The notes under the pieces were generated by a model. It saw only the letters and a program-made list of their open reading frames with translations, was not told the origin of the DNA and did no database searches. Position numbers and translations under genes: made by a program. This document shows, piece by piece, positions 56,421-64,000 of a stretch of DNA of 64,000 nt. Source of the stretch: Alteromonas macleodii (lineage in GTDB: Bacteria > Pseudomonadota > Gammaproteobacteria > Enterobacterales > Alteromonadaceae); NCBI RefSeq assembly GCF_903772925.1, contig NZ_LR812090.1:934629-998628 (forward strand), given 5' to 3'. The first letter of the stretch is position 1, and each line of letters begins with the position of its first letter.

Positions 56421-58478
56421 ATGGTGCCTGAGATTGGAAATATAGCGCTAACGCTAGCGTTGGTATTGTCTATTTTATTAGCGGTTTATCCTTTATGGGG
56501 GGCGCATCGTCAGCATGAAACGTTAATGGCTACTGCCAAGCCGTTAGCTATTGGCCTATTTACGTTTACACTTATCGCCTATGTCTGCTTGACCTATGCG
56601 TTCGTTACCGATGATTTTAGCGTGGCTTACGTTGCGCAGCATTCAAATAGCCAGCTTCCTATCTATTATAAAATTACCGCTGTATGGGGCGGTCACGAAG
56701 GCTCTTTCCTACTGTGGGTACTGATGCTTTCAATCTGGACAGTGGCTGTGGCGATATTCAGCAAGGGTATTCCTCTTGCTATGGTCGCTAGAGTACTGTC
56801 GGTATTAGGCATGGTAGGCATTGGTTTTTACTTATTTATGCTGCTTACCTCAAACCCTTTTAACAGCATGCTGCCTTTTTTTCCAGTCGACGGGCGAGAT
56901 CTTAATCCGCTGCTGCAAGACTTTGGTATGATCATTCACCCGCCTATGCTTTATATGGGCTACGTAGGCTTTTCTGTCGCTTTCGCGTTTGCTATCTCGG
57001 CGCTTATTTCTGGTCAGTTAGATTCAACCTGGGCGCGTTGGTCAAGGCCTTGGGTTATCTCTGCCTGGGCGTTTCTCACAGTGGGCATTGCACTAGGCAG
57101 CTGGTGGGCGTATTACGAACTTGGCTGGGGCGGCTGGTGGTTCTGGGACCCAGTAGAAAATGCCTCGTTTATGCCTTGGTTGGTAGGTACGGCCCTGATG
57201 CACTCGCTGGCAGTGACCGAAAAGCGAAAGGCGTTTAAATCATGGACAGTGCTACTTGCAATTGCCGCATTTAGTTTGAGTTTATTAGGTACCTTTTTAG
57301 TACGTTCCGGGGTCATCGTTTCGGTGCACTCTTTTGCAAGCGATCCTACTCGAGGCTTGTTCATCTTAGGCATATTGATTGTACTTAGCGGTTTTGGATT
57401 GCTGCTTTATGCCATGCGTGCGGCTTCGCTTAAGAGCCCAGGACGCTACCAAGCGTTTTCTCGTGAAGTGCTGTTAATGGGTAACAATGTATTTCTGTGT
57501 GCAGCAACATTAGTTGTTCTTCTCGGTACGCTACTTCCTCTTGTTCACAAAGAGTTAGGCTTAGGCAGTATTTCCGTAGGCGCACCCTTCTTTAATCAAA
57601 TGTTCACCTTATTGATTGTGCCCTTTGTATTGATGTTAGGTCTTGGCCCGCTAACGCGTTGGAAGCAGCAAAAAGCCAGCGAACTGCAAAAGCAACTGTT
57701 GGTCGCAGGTGGAATTGCGCTAAGTGCAGGTGTACTAGTGAACTTTGCCTACGACGAGCCAACTTACATGGGTGTACTAGGAATGGTGTTGGTGTTTTGG
57801 ATCCTAGTCACCACAGTACAAGAAGTCATGCAGCGTTTAACGGCTATGCCTTTAAGTAGCTCTGATAATGCATCAGTACTATCTAAACTTCGCAAACTTA
57901 CACCAAGCCACTGGGGCATGGTGTTGGGACACGTTGGCTTTGCTATTTGTATCATTGGTATTACCCTTGTTTCAAACTACGAAATGGAGCGGGATGTTCG
58001 CATGGACATTGGCGATACCGTTTCTTTAGGTGGTTATGATTTTAATTTCAAAGACGTACGTAAAGTACAAGGACCGAACTTTGACGCGGACAAGGGCGTA
58101 TTCGACGTTTATAAACACGGCGAATTAATAGCGCATTTAGAGCCTGAGAAACGTTTGTATACAGTTCAGCGCATGCCAATGACAGAAGCGGCTATACATT
58201 CAAACCTAGCACGAGACTTATTTATTGCTATGGGTGAACCGTTAGACAACGGTGCTTGGGCCATTCGTATTTACATTAAACCGTTTGTTATCTGGCTATG
58301 GGCGGGCGCAGTGGTTATGGCTATAGGCGGTATCTTCTCTATTAGCGACAAACGTTACCGTATGGCTAAGGTGAAAAAGATAAAGCGAGTATTTGGTGGC
58401 AGTAATGACGCGAACTCATCGACAGGTAATGAGCAAGCACCTGTTGTTTCAAATACTTCAGTGAAAGGAGACGCATAA
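56421..58478 (+). CDS. ccmF: Heme lyase subunit CcmF
   Basis: 685 residues, about 15 helices. WWD motif GWGGWWFWDPVENASFMPW at about 234-252; GGHEGSFLLWV near 90; HPPMLYMGY His; an extended C-terminal periplasmic domain (from about 510). It attaches heme to apocytochrome c with CcmH/CcmI. One-base overlap with ccmG. Confidence 0.97.
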   Translation: MVPEIGNIALTLALVLSILLAVYPLWGAHRQHETLMATAKPLAIGLFTFTLIAYVCLTYAFVTDDFSVAYVAQHSNSQLPIYYKITAVWGGHEGSFLLWVLMLSIWTVAVAIFSKGIPLAMVARVLSVLGMVGIGFYLFMLLTSNPFNSMLPFFPVDGRDLNPLLQDFGMIIHPPMLYMGYVGFSVAFAFAISALISGQLDSTWARWSRPWVISAWAFLTVGIALGSWWAYYELGWGGWWFWDPVENASFMPWLVGTALMHSLAVTEKRKAFKSWTVLLAIAAFSLSLLGTFLVRSGVIVSVHSFASDPTRGLFILGILIVLSGFGLLLYAMRAASLKSPGRYQAFSREVLLMGNNVFLCAATLVVLLGTLLPLVHKELGLGSISVGAPFFNQMFTLLIVPFVLMLGLGPLTRWKQQKASELQKQLLVAGGIALSAGVLVNFAYDEPTYMGVLGMVLVFWILVTTVQEVMQRLTAMPLSSSDNASVLSKLRKLTPSHWGMVLGHVGFAICIIGITLVSNYEMERDVRMDIGDTVSLGGYDFNFKDVRKVQGPNFDADKGVFDVYKHGELIAHLEPEKRLYTVQRMPMTEAAIHSNLARDLFIAMGEPLDNGAWAIRIYIKPFVIWLWAGAVVMAIGGIFSISDKRYRMAKVKKIKRVFGGSNDANSSTGNEQAPVVSNTSVKGDA

Positions 58479-59134
58479 TGAAAAAAGCTCCACTTGTTGC
58501 GATTCCATTGGTGCTGTTTTCTTTGCTGGTTATTTTCTTATTCAAGGGGCTTTTTTCTGACCCTAGAGAGCTAGACTCTCAAGCTCAAGATAAAACATTA
58601 CCTGCTTTCTCACTGCCAGATCTTATGCAGCCAGATATAACCTATACCCCAAAAGACTTAAAAGGAAAGGTGACTATCTTAAATGTATGGGGGGTATGGT
58701 GTGTGACTTGCGCTGTCGAAATGCCGTATCTTACTCAGCTTAAGAATGAGCAAAATGTTCACATTGTGGGGTTGTATTTCGACCAGGATTTAGACCCGGA
58801 CTTTGGCACAAAAACACTTAGTCGCGTTCAGCAAGAAGTCACAGACATGCTCAGCCGCTATGGCAACCCCTACGCGTACAATATCTTCGATGTTTATCGC
58901 GATACCTCCCTTGACCTTGGCGTTACTGGGGCGCCAGAGCACTTTGTGATTGATGCTGAAGGCATTATACGTATGCATCACATAGGCGATATTAATGAGC
59001 GCGTGTGGAATTCAAAAGTTGGTCCGCTTTACAATAAGCTAGTTGCCGAAGCGTCTGGCAAAGTAAGTGAAGATAGGAAAGTGGACGTTGACGCTGTAAT
59101 GAGTGACGCCCAAAGTGTTCAAGGAGGTGAGTGA
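58478..59134 (+). CDS. ccmG: Thiol:disulfide oxidoreductase CcmG/DsbE
   Basis: 218 residues. Membrane anchor at the N terminus, then thioredoxin fold with active-site WGVWCVTCAVEMPYL (C75, C78). The usual Pro between the cysteines is Val here. It keeps apocytochrome heme-binding cysteines reduced. A cis-Pro loop GVTGAPEHFVID follows. Overlap of four to eight bases with ccmH. Confidence 0.93.
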   Translation: MKKAPLVAIPLVLFSLLVIFLFKGLFSDPRELDSQAQDKTLPAFSLPDLMQPDITYTPKDLKGKVTILNVWGVWCVTCAVEMPYLTQLKNEQNVHIVGLYFDQDLDPDFGTKTLSRVQQEVTDMLSRYGNPYAYNIFDVYRDTSLDLGVTGAPEHFVIDAEGIIRMHHIGDINERVWNSKVGPLYNKLVAEASGKVSEDRKVDVDAVMSDAQSVQGGE

Positions 59135-59136
59135 GG

Positions 59137-59688
59137 ATGTTAGCTAGCAATGCTACCCATATACCTTGTGAAGCCTATAAGGTTGATACAGATGTGCATG
59201 TTGCTCACAATAAAACTATCAACTTTTCCGTTTTTAAAACGCTAGTGACTAGGTTTTTTGCCCTTTTGCTGATAGTTGGCGCTTTCTCGGTACACGCCGC
59301 TGAAGATAAATTTACCTTCGACACTTCAGCGCAACGTGAGAGCTTTTTAAAACTTACCGCTGAACTGCGTTGCCCAATGTGTCAAAACCAGAATATTGCA
59401 GATAGCGACGCCATGATTGCCCACGACATGCGCCGAAAAGTATACACCTTACTTAAACAGGGCAAAACAGAGCAAGAAGTCATTGAATTTATGAAGTCGC
59501 GCTATGGCGACTTTGTACATTACCAACCGCCTGTTACGGCTGCGACACTGTGGCTTTGGGCTGGCCCCGTATTGTTTATATTCATTGCCTTGTTGGTTGT
59601 AATTCGCCGGAAATCGGTAACGCCACCTGAAGATATGGCCGCTAAGTTAGCCAAAGCAGACAAAATGTTGGAGCAAGAGAAAGAATGA
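59137..59688 (+). CDS. ccmH: Cytochrome c maturation protein CcmH (CcmH/CycL)
   Basis: 183 residues. Start at ATG 59137, nine bases after AGGAGG; the in-frame GTG six bases earlier is too near that site. Signal peptide near residues 40-55 after a polar leader of unusual length. The active site LRCPMCQNQNIADSDA holds the redox cysteines. A C-terminal membrane helix follows (LWLWAGPVLFIFIALLVVI). Reduces or presents apocytochrome to CcmF. Overlaps ccmI by four bases. Confidence 0.93.
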   Translation: MLASNATHIPCEAYKVDTDVHVAHNKTINFSVFKTLVTRFFALLLIVGAFSVHAAEDKFTFDTSAQRESFLKLTAELRCPMCQNQNIADSDAMIAHDMRRKVYTLLKQGKTEQEVIEFMKSRYGDFVHYQPPVTAATLWLWAGPVLFIFIALLVVIRRKSVTPPEDMAAKLAKADKMLEQEKE

Positions 59689-60974
59689 GTTGGTCTGAGT
59701 TTTATATTATTGTTTCAGGCTTAATCACGCTTGTTCTTTTAATTGTCGCTTTTCCATGGCTTCGCAATAAAAATCACGCAAAACAAGACAGTTTGAGCAA
59801 TACGCAAATTGTTAAGCAGCGCCTTGCCGAACTTGACCGCGAGGTGCAAGAAGGGCTTATTAGTGAGCACGACAAGCGTCAGGCGGTTGATGAACTTAAA
59901 TTGGCGCTAGTGGATGAAAGTGCATTTCACCAAAACAAAACCGGTAACGCTAAATTGCCACTGGCAATAGGTGGTCTACTTGCTGTGTTATGTGGAGCAA
60001 TTGTGTATTCGCAAGTTAACCAGATGGAACGTGTTGCGAAAGCCCAGCAGTCTATTGAAGCGCTACCCGAGCTGAGTCAGCAACTTGCCAGCGGTAACGC
60101 GAACAACCTGACCCCACAAGACATCGCTAGCCTTGCATTAGCCATACGTCAACGACTTCGCGAGGAACCGGAAGATGATACAGGCTGGATGTATTTTGGC
60201 AGATTAATGCTGAGTGTTGGCCAAGAAGTGCAGGCTATTGAGGCTATTGATAAAGCCGTGAGCTTAGCGCCTTCTAATTCAGCTAACCGTATTACACTTG
60301 CTCAGGCTTTAATGACCACGGGTGATGTAAACAACTTGGAACGTGCGCAATCTATCTTATTAGGCTTGCTTAATGATAACCCTGAGAATGATAATCTCGC
60401 GCTTATGATGGCAGTGGTGTCGGCTCAACTTGGTGATCTTAATAATACTCGCCGTTTTTATCAGCAAGTTGAAGGTAAACTGCCAGCAGATAGCGATATG
60501 GCCCAGCGTTTAGTTGCGCGTATAAAAGAGCTTGAGGGAAATACCACCGAAATGGTAGCGTTACAACGCTCGAATGCAGAACCTACGGATGAGACGGATA
60601 TACAAGGCGATAACGAGCAAGCCCTTACAGGCTTTACCATCACCGTTAATTTGTCCGATGACGCTGAAGCAAGCGCGCCTAAAGAAGGCTTTTTAATTGT
60701 GTTTGCTCAAGATGCAAACTCAGATAATAGAATGCCTGCTGCAGTGGTTAAGTTGCCAATAGATGACTTTCCGGTTTCTGTAACATTAACTACCGAAAAC
60801 GCTATGATGCCACAATTTACACTTGCTGCGCTTTCTGATGTAGTGGTTACCGCAAGGCTATCGGAAGATGGCAATGTGGCGGTAGCTGAGGGAGAATGGC
60901 AGGGAAGTGTAAACGCAAGCGTTACTGCCAATCAGCTATCTTCACTAAGCATTATTATTGATAAGGAATTATAA
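59685..60974 (+). CDS. ccmI: Cytochrome c maturation TPR protein CcmI
   Basis: 429 residues. Two N-terminal membrane helices (6-25 and 85-104) with a coiled-coil loop (KQRLAELDREVQEGLISEHDKRQAVDELK) between, then periplasmic TPR repeats (for example GWMYFGRLMLSVGQEVQAIEAIDKAVSLAPSNSANRITLAQALM) and a beta-rich C-terminal domain. Captures the C-terminal helix of apocytochrome and hands it to the CcmFH complex. Two bases before mlaA. Confidence 0.92.
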   Translation: MSWSEFYIIVSGLITLVLLIVAFPWLRNKNHAKQDSLSNTQIVKQRLAELDREVQEGLISEHDKRQAVDELKLALVDESAFHQNKTGNAKLPLAIGGLLAVLCGAIVYSQVNQMERVAKAQQSIEALPELSQQLASGNANNLTPQDIASLALAIRQRLREEPEDDTGWMYFGRLMLSVGQEVQAIEAIDKAVSLAPSNSANRITLAQALMTTGDVNNLERAQSILLGLLNDNPENDNLALMMAVVSAQLGDLNNTRRFYQQVEGKLPADSDMAQRLVARIKELEGNTTEMVALQRSNAEPTDETDIQGDNEQALTGFTITVNLSDDAEASAPKEGFLIVFAQDANSDNRMPAAVVKLPIDDFPVSVTLTTENAMMPQFTLAALSDVVVTARLSEDGNVAVAEGEWQGSVNASVTANQLSSLSIIIDKEL

Positions 60975-60976
60975 GT

Positions 60977-61909
60977 ATGGACTTGTCTAAATCACTCGCG
61001 ACCGGGTTGATTATTGCCGCAGGTTTTCTAGGAGGCTGTGCGACCAATGATGCGCAGTCTCAATCGCAGGAGGCTAAGTCAAATACTGCTGTAGTAGATA
61101 CATCAGACCCACGAGATCCGCTTGAACCGGTTAACCGCGAGATTTGGGACTTCAACTGGGATGTATTGGATGCATATATTTTGCGCCCTATCACAGTTAC
61201 CTACGTTACCGTTATGCCTCAGCCTGCACGAACTGGCTTAGTGAACATTACGGATAACCTACAAGAGCCAGCAAACTTTTTAAATAATATGTTTCAAGGC
61301 AAAGTGGATGATGGTTTAGACAGCCTAGCACGCTTTTTAATAAATACTACGGTAGGGCTAGTCGGAACCTTTGATGTTGCGTCTAAAATTGGCATTGAGC
61401 GCAAACGTGAGCAGTTTGGTGAAACCCTAGCTGTTTGGGGTTTAGATACAGGTCCTTTCTTAATGCTGCCGTTTTTAGGCCCAAGCGATCCGCGAAGCTT
61501 CACCGGTGATTATGTCGACGGTTTTGCCTTTCCTATGTCGTTACTTGAAGGCTCGGTAAACTTAGCGCGCATTGGTATTTCAGTACTTGAAACAAGAGCG
61601 CAATTACTCGACCAAGAAGCACAGCTTGAGCAATCAGTTGACGATTATGCTTTCGTAAAAAATGCTTATTTTGAGAATCTAGAATTCCGCGTTACTGATG
61701 GTAAAAGCGGTGATAAAGCGATAGATGATGAGCAGCTTGATGACTTTGCGGATTTCGAAGCTATGTTGGAAGGCAATGACTTTGATAGCTATGAAGAAGC
61801 GTCAGAAGAAGCTGTCGAAGAGTCTACAGAGAAAGAAGATACGCCGGTTAATGACACTGAGAAGACTAAGCTAAAAGAAAAAGAATCCAAGTCGAAAGAC
61901 GATAAATAG
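60977..61909 (+). CDS. mlaA: Outer-membrane lipid-asymmetry lipoprotein MlaA (VacJ)
   Basis: 310 residues. Lipobox GGC after a signal peptide. Conserved MlaA body: DPLEPVNREIWDFNWDVLDAYILRPITVTYVTVMP, ANFLNNMFQGKVDDGLDSLARFLINTTVGLVGTFDVASKIG, FGETLAVWGLDTGPFLMLPFLGPSDPRSFTGDYVD. Long acidic and Lys-rich tail of about 75 residues (EEASEEAVEESTEKEDTP), beyond the E. coli protein length. It removes phospholipids from the outer leaflet of the outer membrane. Sits at the end of the ccm operon. Confidence 0.93.
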   Translation: MDLSKSLATGLIIAAGFLGGCATNDAQSQSQEAKSNTAVVDTSDPRDPLEPVNREIWDFNWDVLDAYILRPITVTYVTVMPQPARTGLVNITDNLQEPANFLNNMFQGKVDDGLDSLARFLINTTVGLVGTFDVASKIGIERKREQFGETLAVWGLDTGPFLMLPFLGPSDPRSFTGDYVDGFAFPMSLLEGSVNLARIGISVLETRAQLLDQEAQLEQSVDDYAFVKNAYFENLEFRVTDGKSGDKAIDDEQLDDFADFEAMLEGNDFDSYEEASEEAVEESTEKEDTPVNDTEKTKLKEKESKSKDDK

Positions 61910-62033
61910 AGAATAGAGTAATAAATTGAACGAAGTCGGATAAAGTTCGGGGGAAGGGGTTATTTATTATTATCTAATCTCAATTCCATAACCTTTACTT
62001 CAACGTCACCCTAGCTATATATGCTCAATCAAA

Positions 62034-62063
62034 AAAGCCATGCTCAACAGCATGGCTTTCTTA
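62034..62063. terminator. Terminator between mlaA and galE
   Basis: AAAGCCATGCT-CAAC-AGCATGGCTTT, an 11-bp stem flanked by A and T tracts; acts in both directions between converging genes. Confidence 0.88.
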
Positions 62064-62108
62064 TTCTTGGTATGTGAACAAGCTTATTGGCAGCGTTCAA
62101 ACGATAAA

Positions 62109-63131
62109 CTAGTCCTTTGGATAGCCCATCGGGTTTTGCGACTGCCAGTTCCATGTGTCTGCGCACATGTCTTCTAAGCCTTTTTCAGCATGCCAGTTAA
62201 GTTCTGTGGCAGCTTTAGTTGGGTCTGCATAACAGGCAGCTACGTCACCGCTTCTACGGGGTGCAATCTTATAAGATACGGTTTTACCCGAACCTTTTTC
62301 GAACGCTTTAATCATTTCGATTACAGAATAGCCTTGACCCGTACCTAGATTGTACTTATCTAGTCCCATATTTAGGTTTAGTCGATCGAGCGCTTTTAAG
62401 TGACCGTTTGCGAGATCTACAACATGGATGTAGTCGCGAACACCAGTGCCATCAACGGTATCGTAATCATCACCAAATACGCTTAGTTGCTCTAGCTTAC
62501 CGGTAGCAACCTGAGAGATATAAGGCATTAAGTTATTTGGAATGCCGTTAGGGTCTTCACCAATTTGGCCCGACTCGTGCGCGCCAACTGGGTTAAAGTA
62601 GCGAAGCAACACTATGTTCCAATCGCTATCTGATACATAAAGATCGCTGAGCATATGTTCAACCATCAGCTTAGACATACCGTAAGGGTTCGTCGGTTGG
62701 CCTGTAGCCATATCTTCTCGTAGCGGAAGCGATGCAGGGTCACCGTAAACCGTAGCAGAGGAACTAAACACAATATTTTTCACATTGTGCTTCTGCATGG
62801 CTTTACACAGCGTAAGTGTACCGTACACGTTGTTTTCGTAGTACGAAAGGGGCTTTTGTACAGATTCGCCAACAGCTTTTAAGCCCGCAAAGTGAATAAC
62901 AGCAAAAATATTATGCTCGCTGAAGATGTCATCTAATACAGCAGTGTCGCGAATATCGCCTTGAACAAATGTCACCGACTTGCCTGTCAGTGTTTCCACG
63001 CGACGCAGCGACTCAGCACTTGAATTGGCTAGGTTGTCGAGTACGACAACACCGTAGTTTTGTTCAAGTAACTGTAGAACTGTGTGGCTACCTATATAGC
63101 CGGCACCACCAGTGACTAGGATGGTCTTCAT
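62109..63131 (-). CDS. galE: UDP-glucose 4-epimerase GalE
   Basis: 340 residues. Rossmann motif [64 protein letters not shown] (catalytic Tyr and Lys), [18 protein letters not shown] and [14 protein letters not shown]. Interconverts UDP-glucose and UDP-galactose for surface polysaccharide or galactose use. Overlaps by four bases the end of the upstream small membrane gene, so it is co-transcribed with it. Confidence 0.96.
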   Translation of the reverse strand: MKTILVTGGAGYIGSHTVLQLLEQNYGVVVLDNLANSSAESLRRVETLTGKSVTFVQGDIRDTAVLDDIFSEHNIFAVIHFAGLKAVGESVQKPLSYYENNVYGTLTLCKAMQKHNVKNIVFSSSATVYGDPASLPLREDMATGQPTNPYGMSKLMVEHMLSDLYVSDSDWNIVLLRYFNPVGAHESGQIGEDPNGIPNNLMPYISQVATGKLEQLSVFGDDYDTVDGTGVRDYIHVVDLANGHLKALDRLNLNMGLDKYNLGTGQGYSVIEMIKAFEKGSGKTVSYKIAPRRSGDVAACYADPTKAATELNWHAEKGLEDMCADTWNWQSQNPMGYPKD

Positions 63132-63430
63132 GCATTCTCCTTGCTAGACGGTTGCGCAATGTATTTAGCGCATATGGAATATTGAATAGGTTTTATAACC
63201 AATGGATAAACTAAAAATACCACAAAAGCCCAGAGTAACGAGGTCCAATTTGATGCGGTTTGAAGAATAAGAGCAAACACAGGCACGATAACGAGTAGCT
63301 TTAGAACATTCAGTAAGGTCTTTTCTGGAACAGTAAGCCGTTTTGCTGCCTTGTCGAGCAACTTAACGCGCTCTGTTAAAGGAAGACCTTTTAAAGCAGG
63401 AATGTCTCTTGTAGAAAAATAAAACTTCAT
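63128..63430 (-). CDS. Uncharacterised small membrane protein
   Basis: 100 residues. N-terminal polar region [31 protein letters not shown], then two likely helices ([37 protein letters not shown]) and a C-terminal tail. Similar proteins of unknown function occur in related marine genera (possibly DUF6170); I am not sure of the family. It is the upstream gene of a two-gene operon with galE. Confidence 0.6.
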   Translation of the reverse strand: MKFYFSTRDIPALKGLPLTERVKLLDKAAKRLTVPEKTLLNVLKLLVIVPVFALILQTASNWTSLLWAFVVFLVYPLVIKPIQYSICAKYIAQPSSKENA

Positions 63431-63470
63431 AGGTTTGCTCTAAGCCTTTATTTCGAAACCTTAAATAAAA

Positions 63471-63499
63471 AACCGCCGGAACGTTACGTTGCGGCGGTT
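63471..63499 (-). terminator. Terminator after the POT transporter
   Basis: AACCGCCG and CGGCGGTT form an 8-bp stem around a 13-nt loop, followed leftward by TTTTTTATTT. Confidence 0.75.
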
Positions 63500-63543
63500 A
63501 TTGTAGGGTAATTGGTTAACACTTAAAACATGCTAACAATAAA

Positions 63544-64000
63544 TTACGCTTTTTCTTCAATACCTGCTTTTTCCCAGAAACGAGACTTAAAGCTCATTAA
63601 ACCAATCACGATAGCAATAGCTATACTGAATAGCGCAATTTGAAGATACAGGGCAGGCATTTGCTCAACCTTCTCTGGATCAAAGTTACCAGAAAGCAGG
63701 CCAGCAATAATGTTACCGATAGAGTAGGTTAGTACAAACACACCCATCATTTGCCCTGCAAAACGCTTAGGCGAAAGCTTACTTACGGCGCTTAGTGCAA
63801 CTGGGCTTAGGCAAAGCTCACCAACCGTATGCAAGAAGTAGGTTGTAACAAGCCACATAGGCGCAACTTTAAGGCCTTGAGCAGCGTATTGTGACGCCAT
63901 AAACATTACCAAGAAGCCCGATGCCATAATAACGATACCAATAGCACACTTAATGGTGTACGACGGGTCTATCATTCGCTTAGCAAGGTTAATCCAAAGG
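63544..64000 (-). CDS. POT/PTR2-family peptide transporter (C-terminal part)
   Basis: The visible end of a gene running off the right edge: open from 64000, including WINLAKRMIDPSYTIKCAIGIV, through to the stop at 63544. Typical POT features are PMWLVTTYFLHTVGELCLSPVALSAVSKLSPKRFAGQMMGVFVLTYSIGNIIAGLLS, with five helices. It imports di- and tripeptides with protons. An internal ATG at 63975 is only a methionine in the chain, not the start. Confidence 0.9.
   Translation of the reverse strand, partial: LWINLAKRMIDPSYTIKCAIGIVIMASGFLVMFMASQYAAQGLKVAPMWLVTTYFLHTVGELCLSPVALSAVSKLSPKRFAGQMMGVFVLTYSIGNIIAGLLSGNFDPEKVEQMPALYLQIALFSIAIAIVIGLMSFKSRFWEKAGIEEKA

Overview
The window looks like chromosomal DNA of a marine gammaproteobacterium of the Alteromonas/Alteromonadaceae type. 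This is inferred from the gene content and order (leuABCD; eno-pyrG-mutS-pncC-recA; ccmABCDEFGHI next to a fliK-like gene), from close family-level resemblance of MutS, SrmB, HemW and Cca to their enterobacterial counterparts, from a very large TonB-dependent receptor, and from moderate GC content.

Positions 1 to about 9200 are accessory DNA ending close to a tRNA-Ile2(CAU) gene. It begins with the start of a Cys/His-rich periplasmic protein (probably heading a metal-resistance operon that runs off the left edge). Next comes a plasmid-type replication module: a DnaA box, an AT-rich stretch, five 22-bp-phased iterons and a RepA initiator of the PF04796 type. A small-gene cluster follows, carrying three copies of a perfect GGCATGCC-centred palindrome and an XRE regulator with its own pair of CTAAG-N5-CTTAG palindromes. 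Then come a highly structured 330-bp stretch, a small HTH protein overlapping a complete tyrosine recombinase, and a two-gene candidate defence module (DUF2971 protein plus a GHKL-ATPase/PD-(D/E)XK nuclease fusion). The last item is an intact ISL3-family insertion sequence with an 8-bp target duplication. This reads as an integrated plasmid or replicating integrative element.

Positions 9.2-30 kb are core genome with lineage-specific genes: an MbnP-like lipoprotein, a C92-type peptidase with a tandem Thr-His repeat, a LytTR regulator beside lrgAB, a REC-CheC protein with a PAS protein, two Lcl/DUF1566-domain proteins, yggN-hemW-rdgB, srmB, a WD40 lipoprotein, cca, a GspA/GspB-like pair and a degenerate HD-GYP protein. 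The last two share an N-terminal DUF3391-like domain.

Positions 30-48 kb hold the leuABCD operon with a readable leader peptide and attenuator, an unknown protein, a TonB-dependent receptor, a 7-bp tandem repeat array, eno, pyrG, mutS, pncC and recA with an SOS box. Positions 48-64 kb hold a NatAB-type ABC transporter, an FlhB-C-terminal-like protein and a FliK-like protein, the full cytochrome c maturation operon ccmABCDEFGHI followed by mlaA, then galE, a small membrane protein and the C-terminal part of a POT peptide transporter that runs off the right edge.
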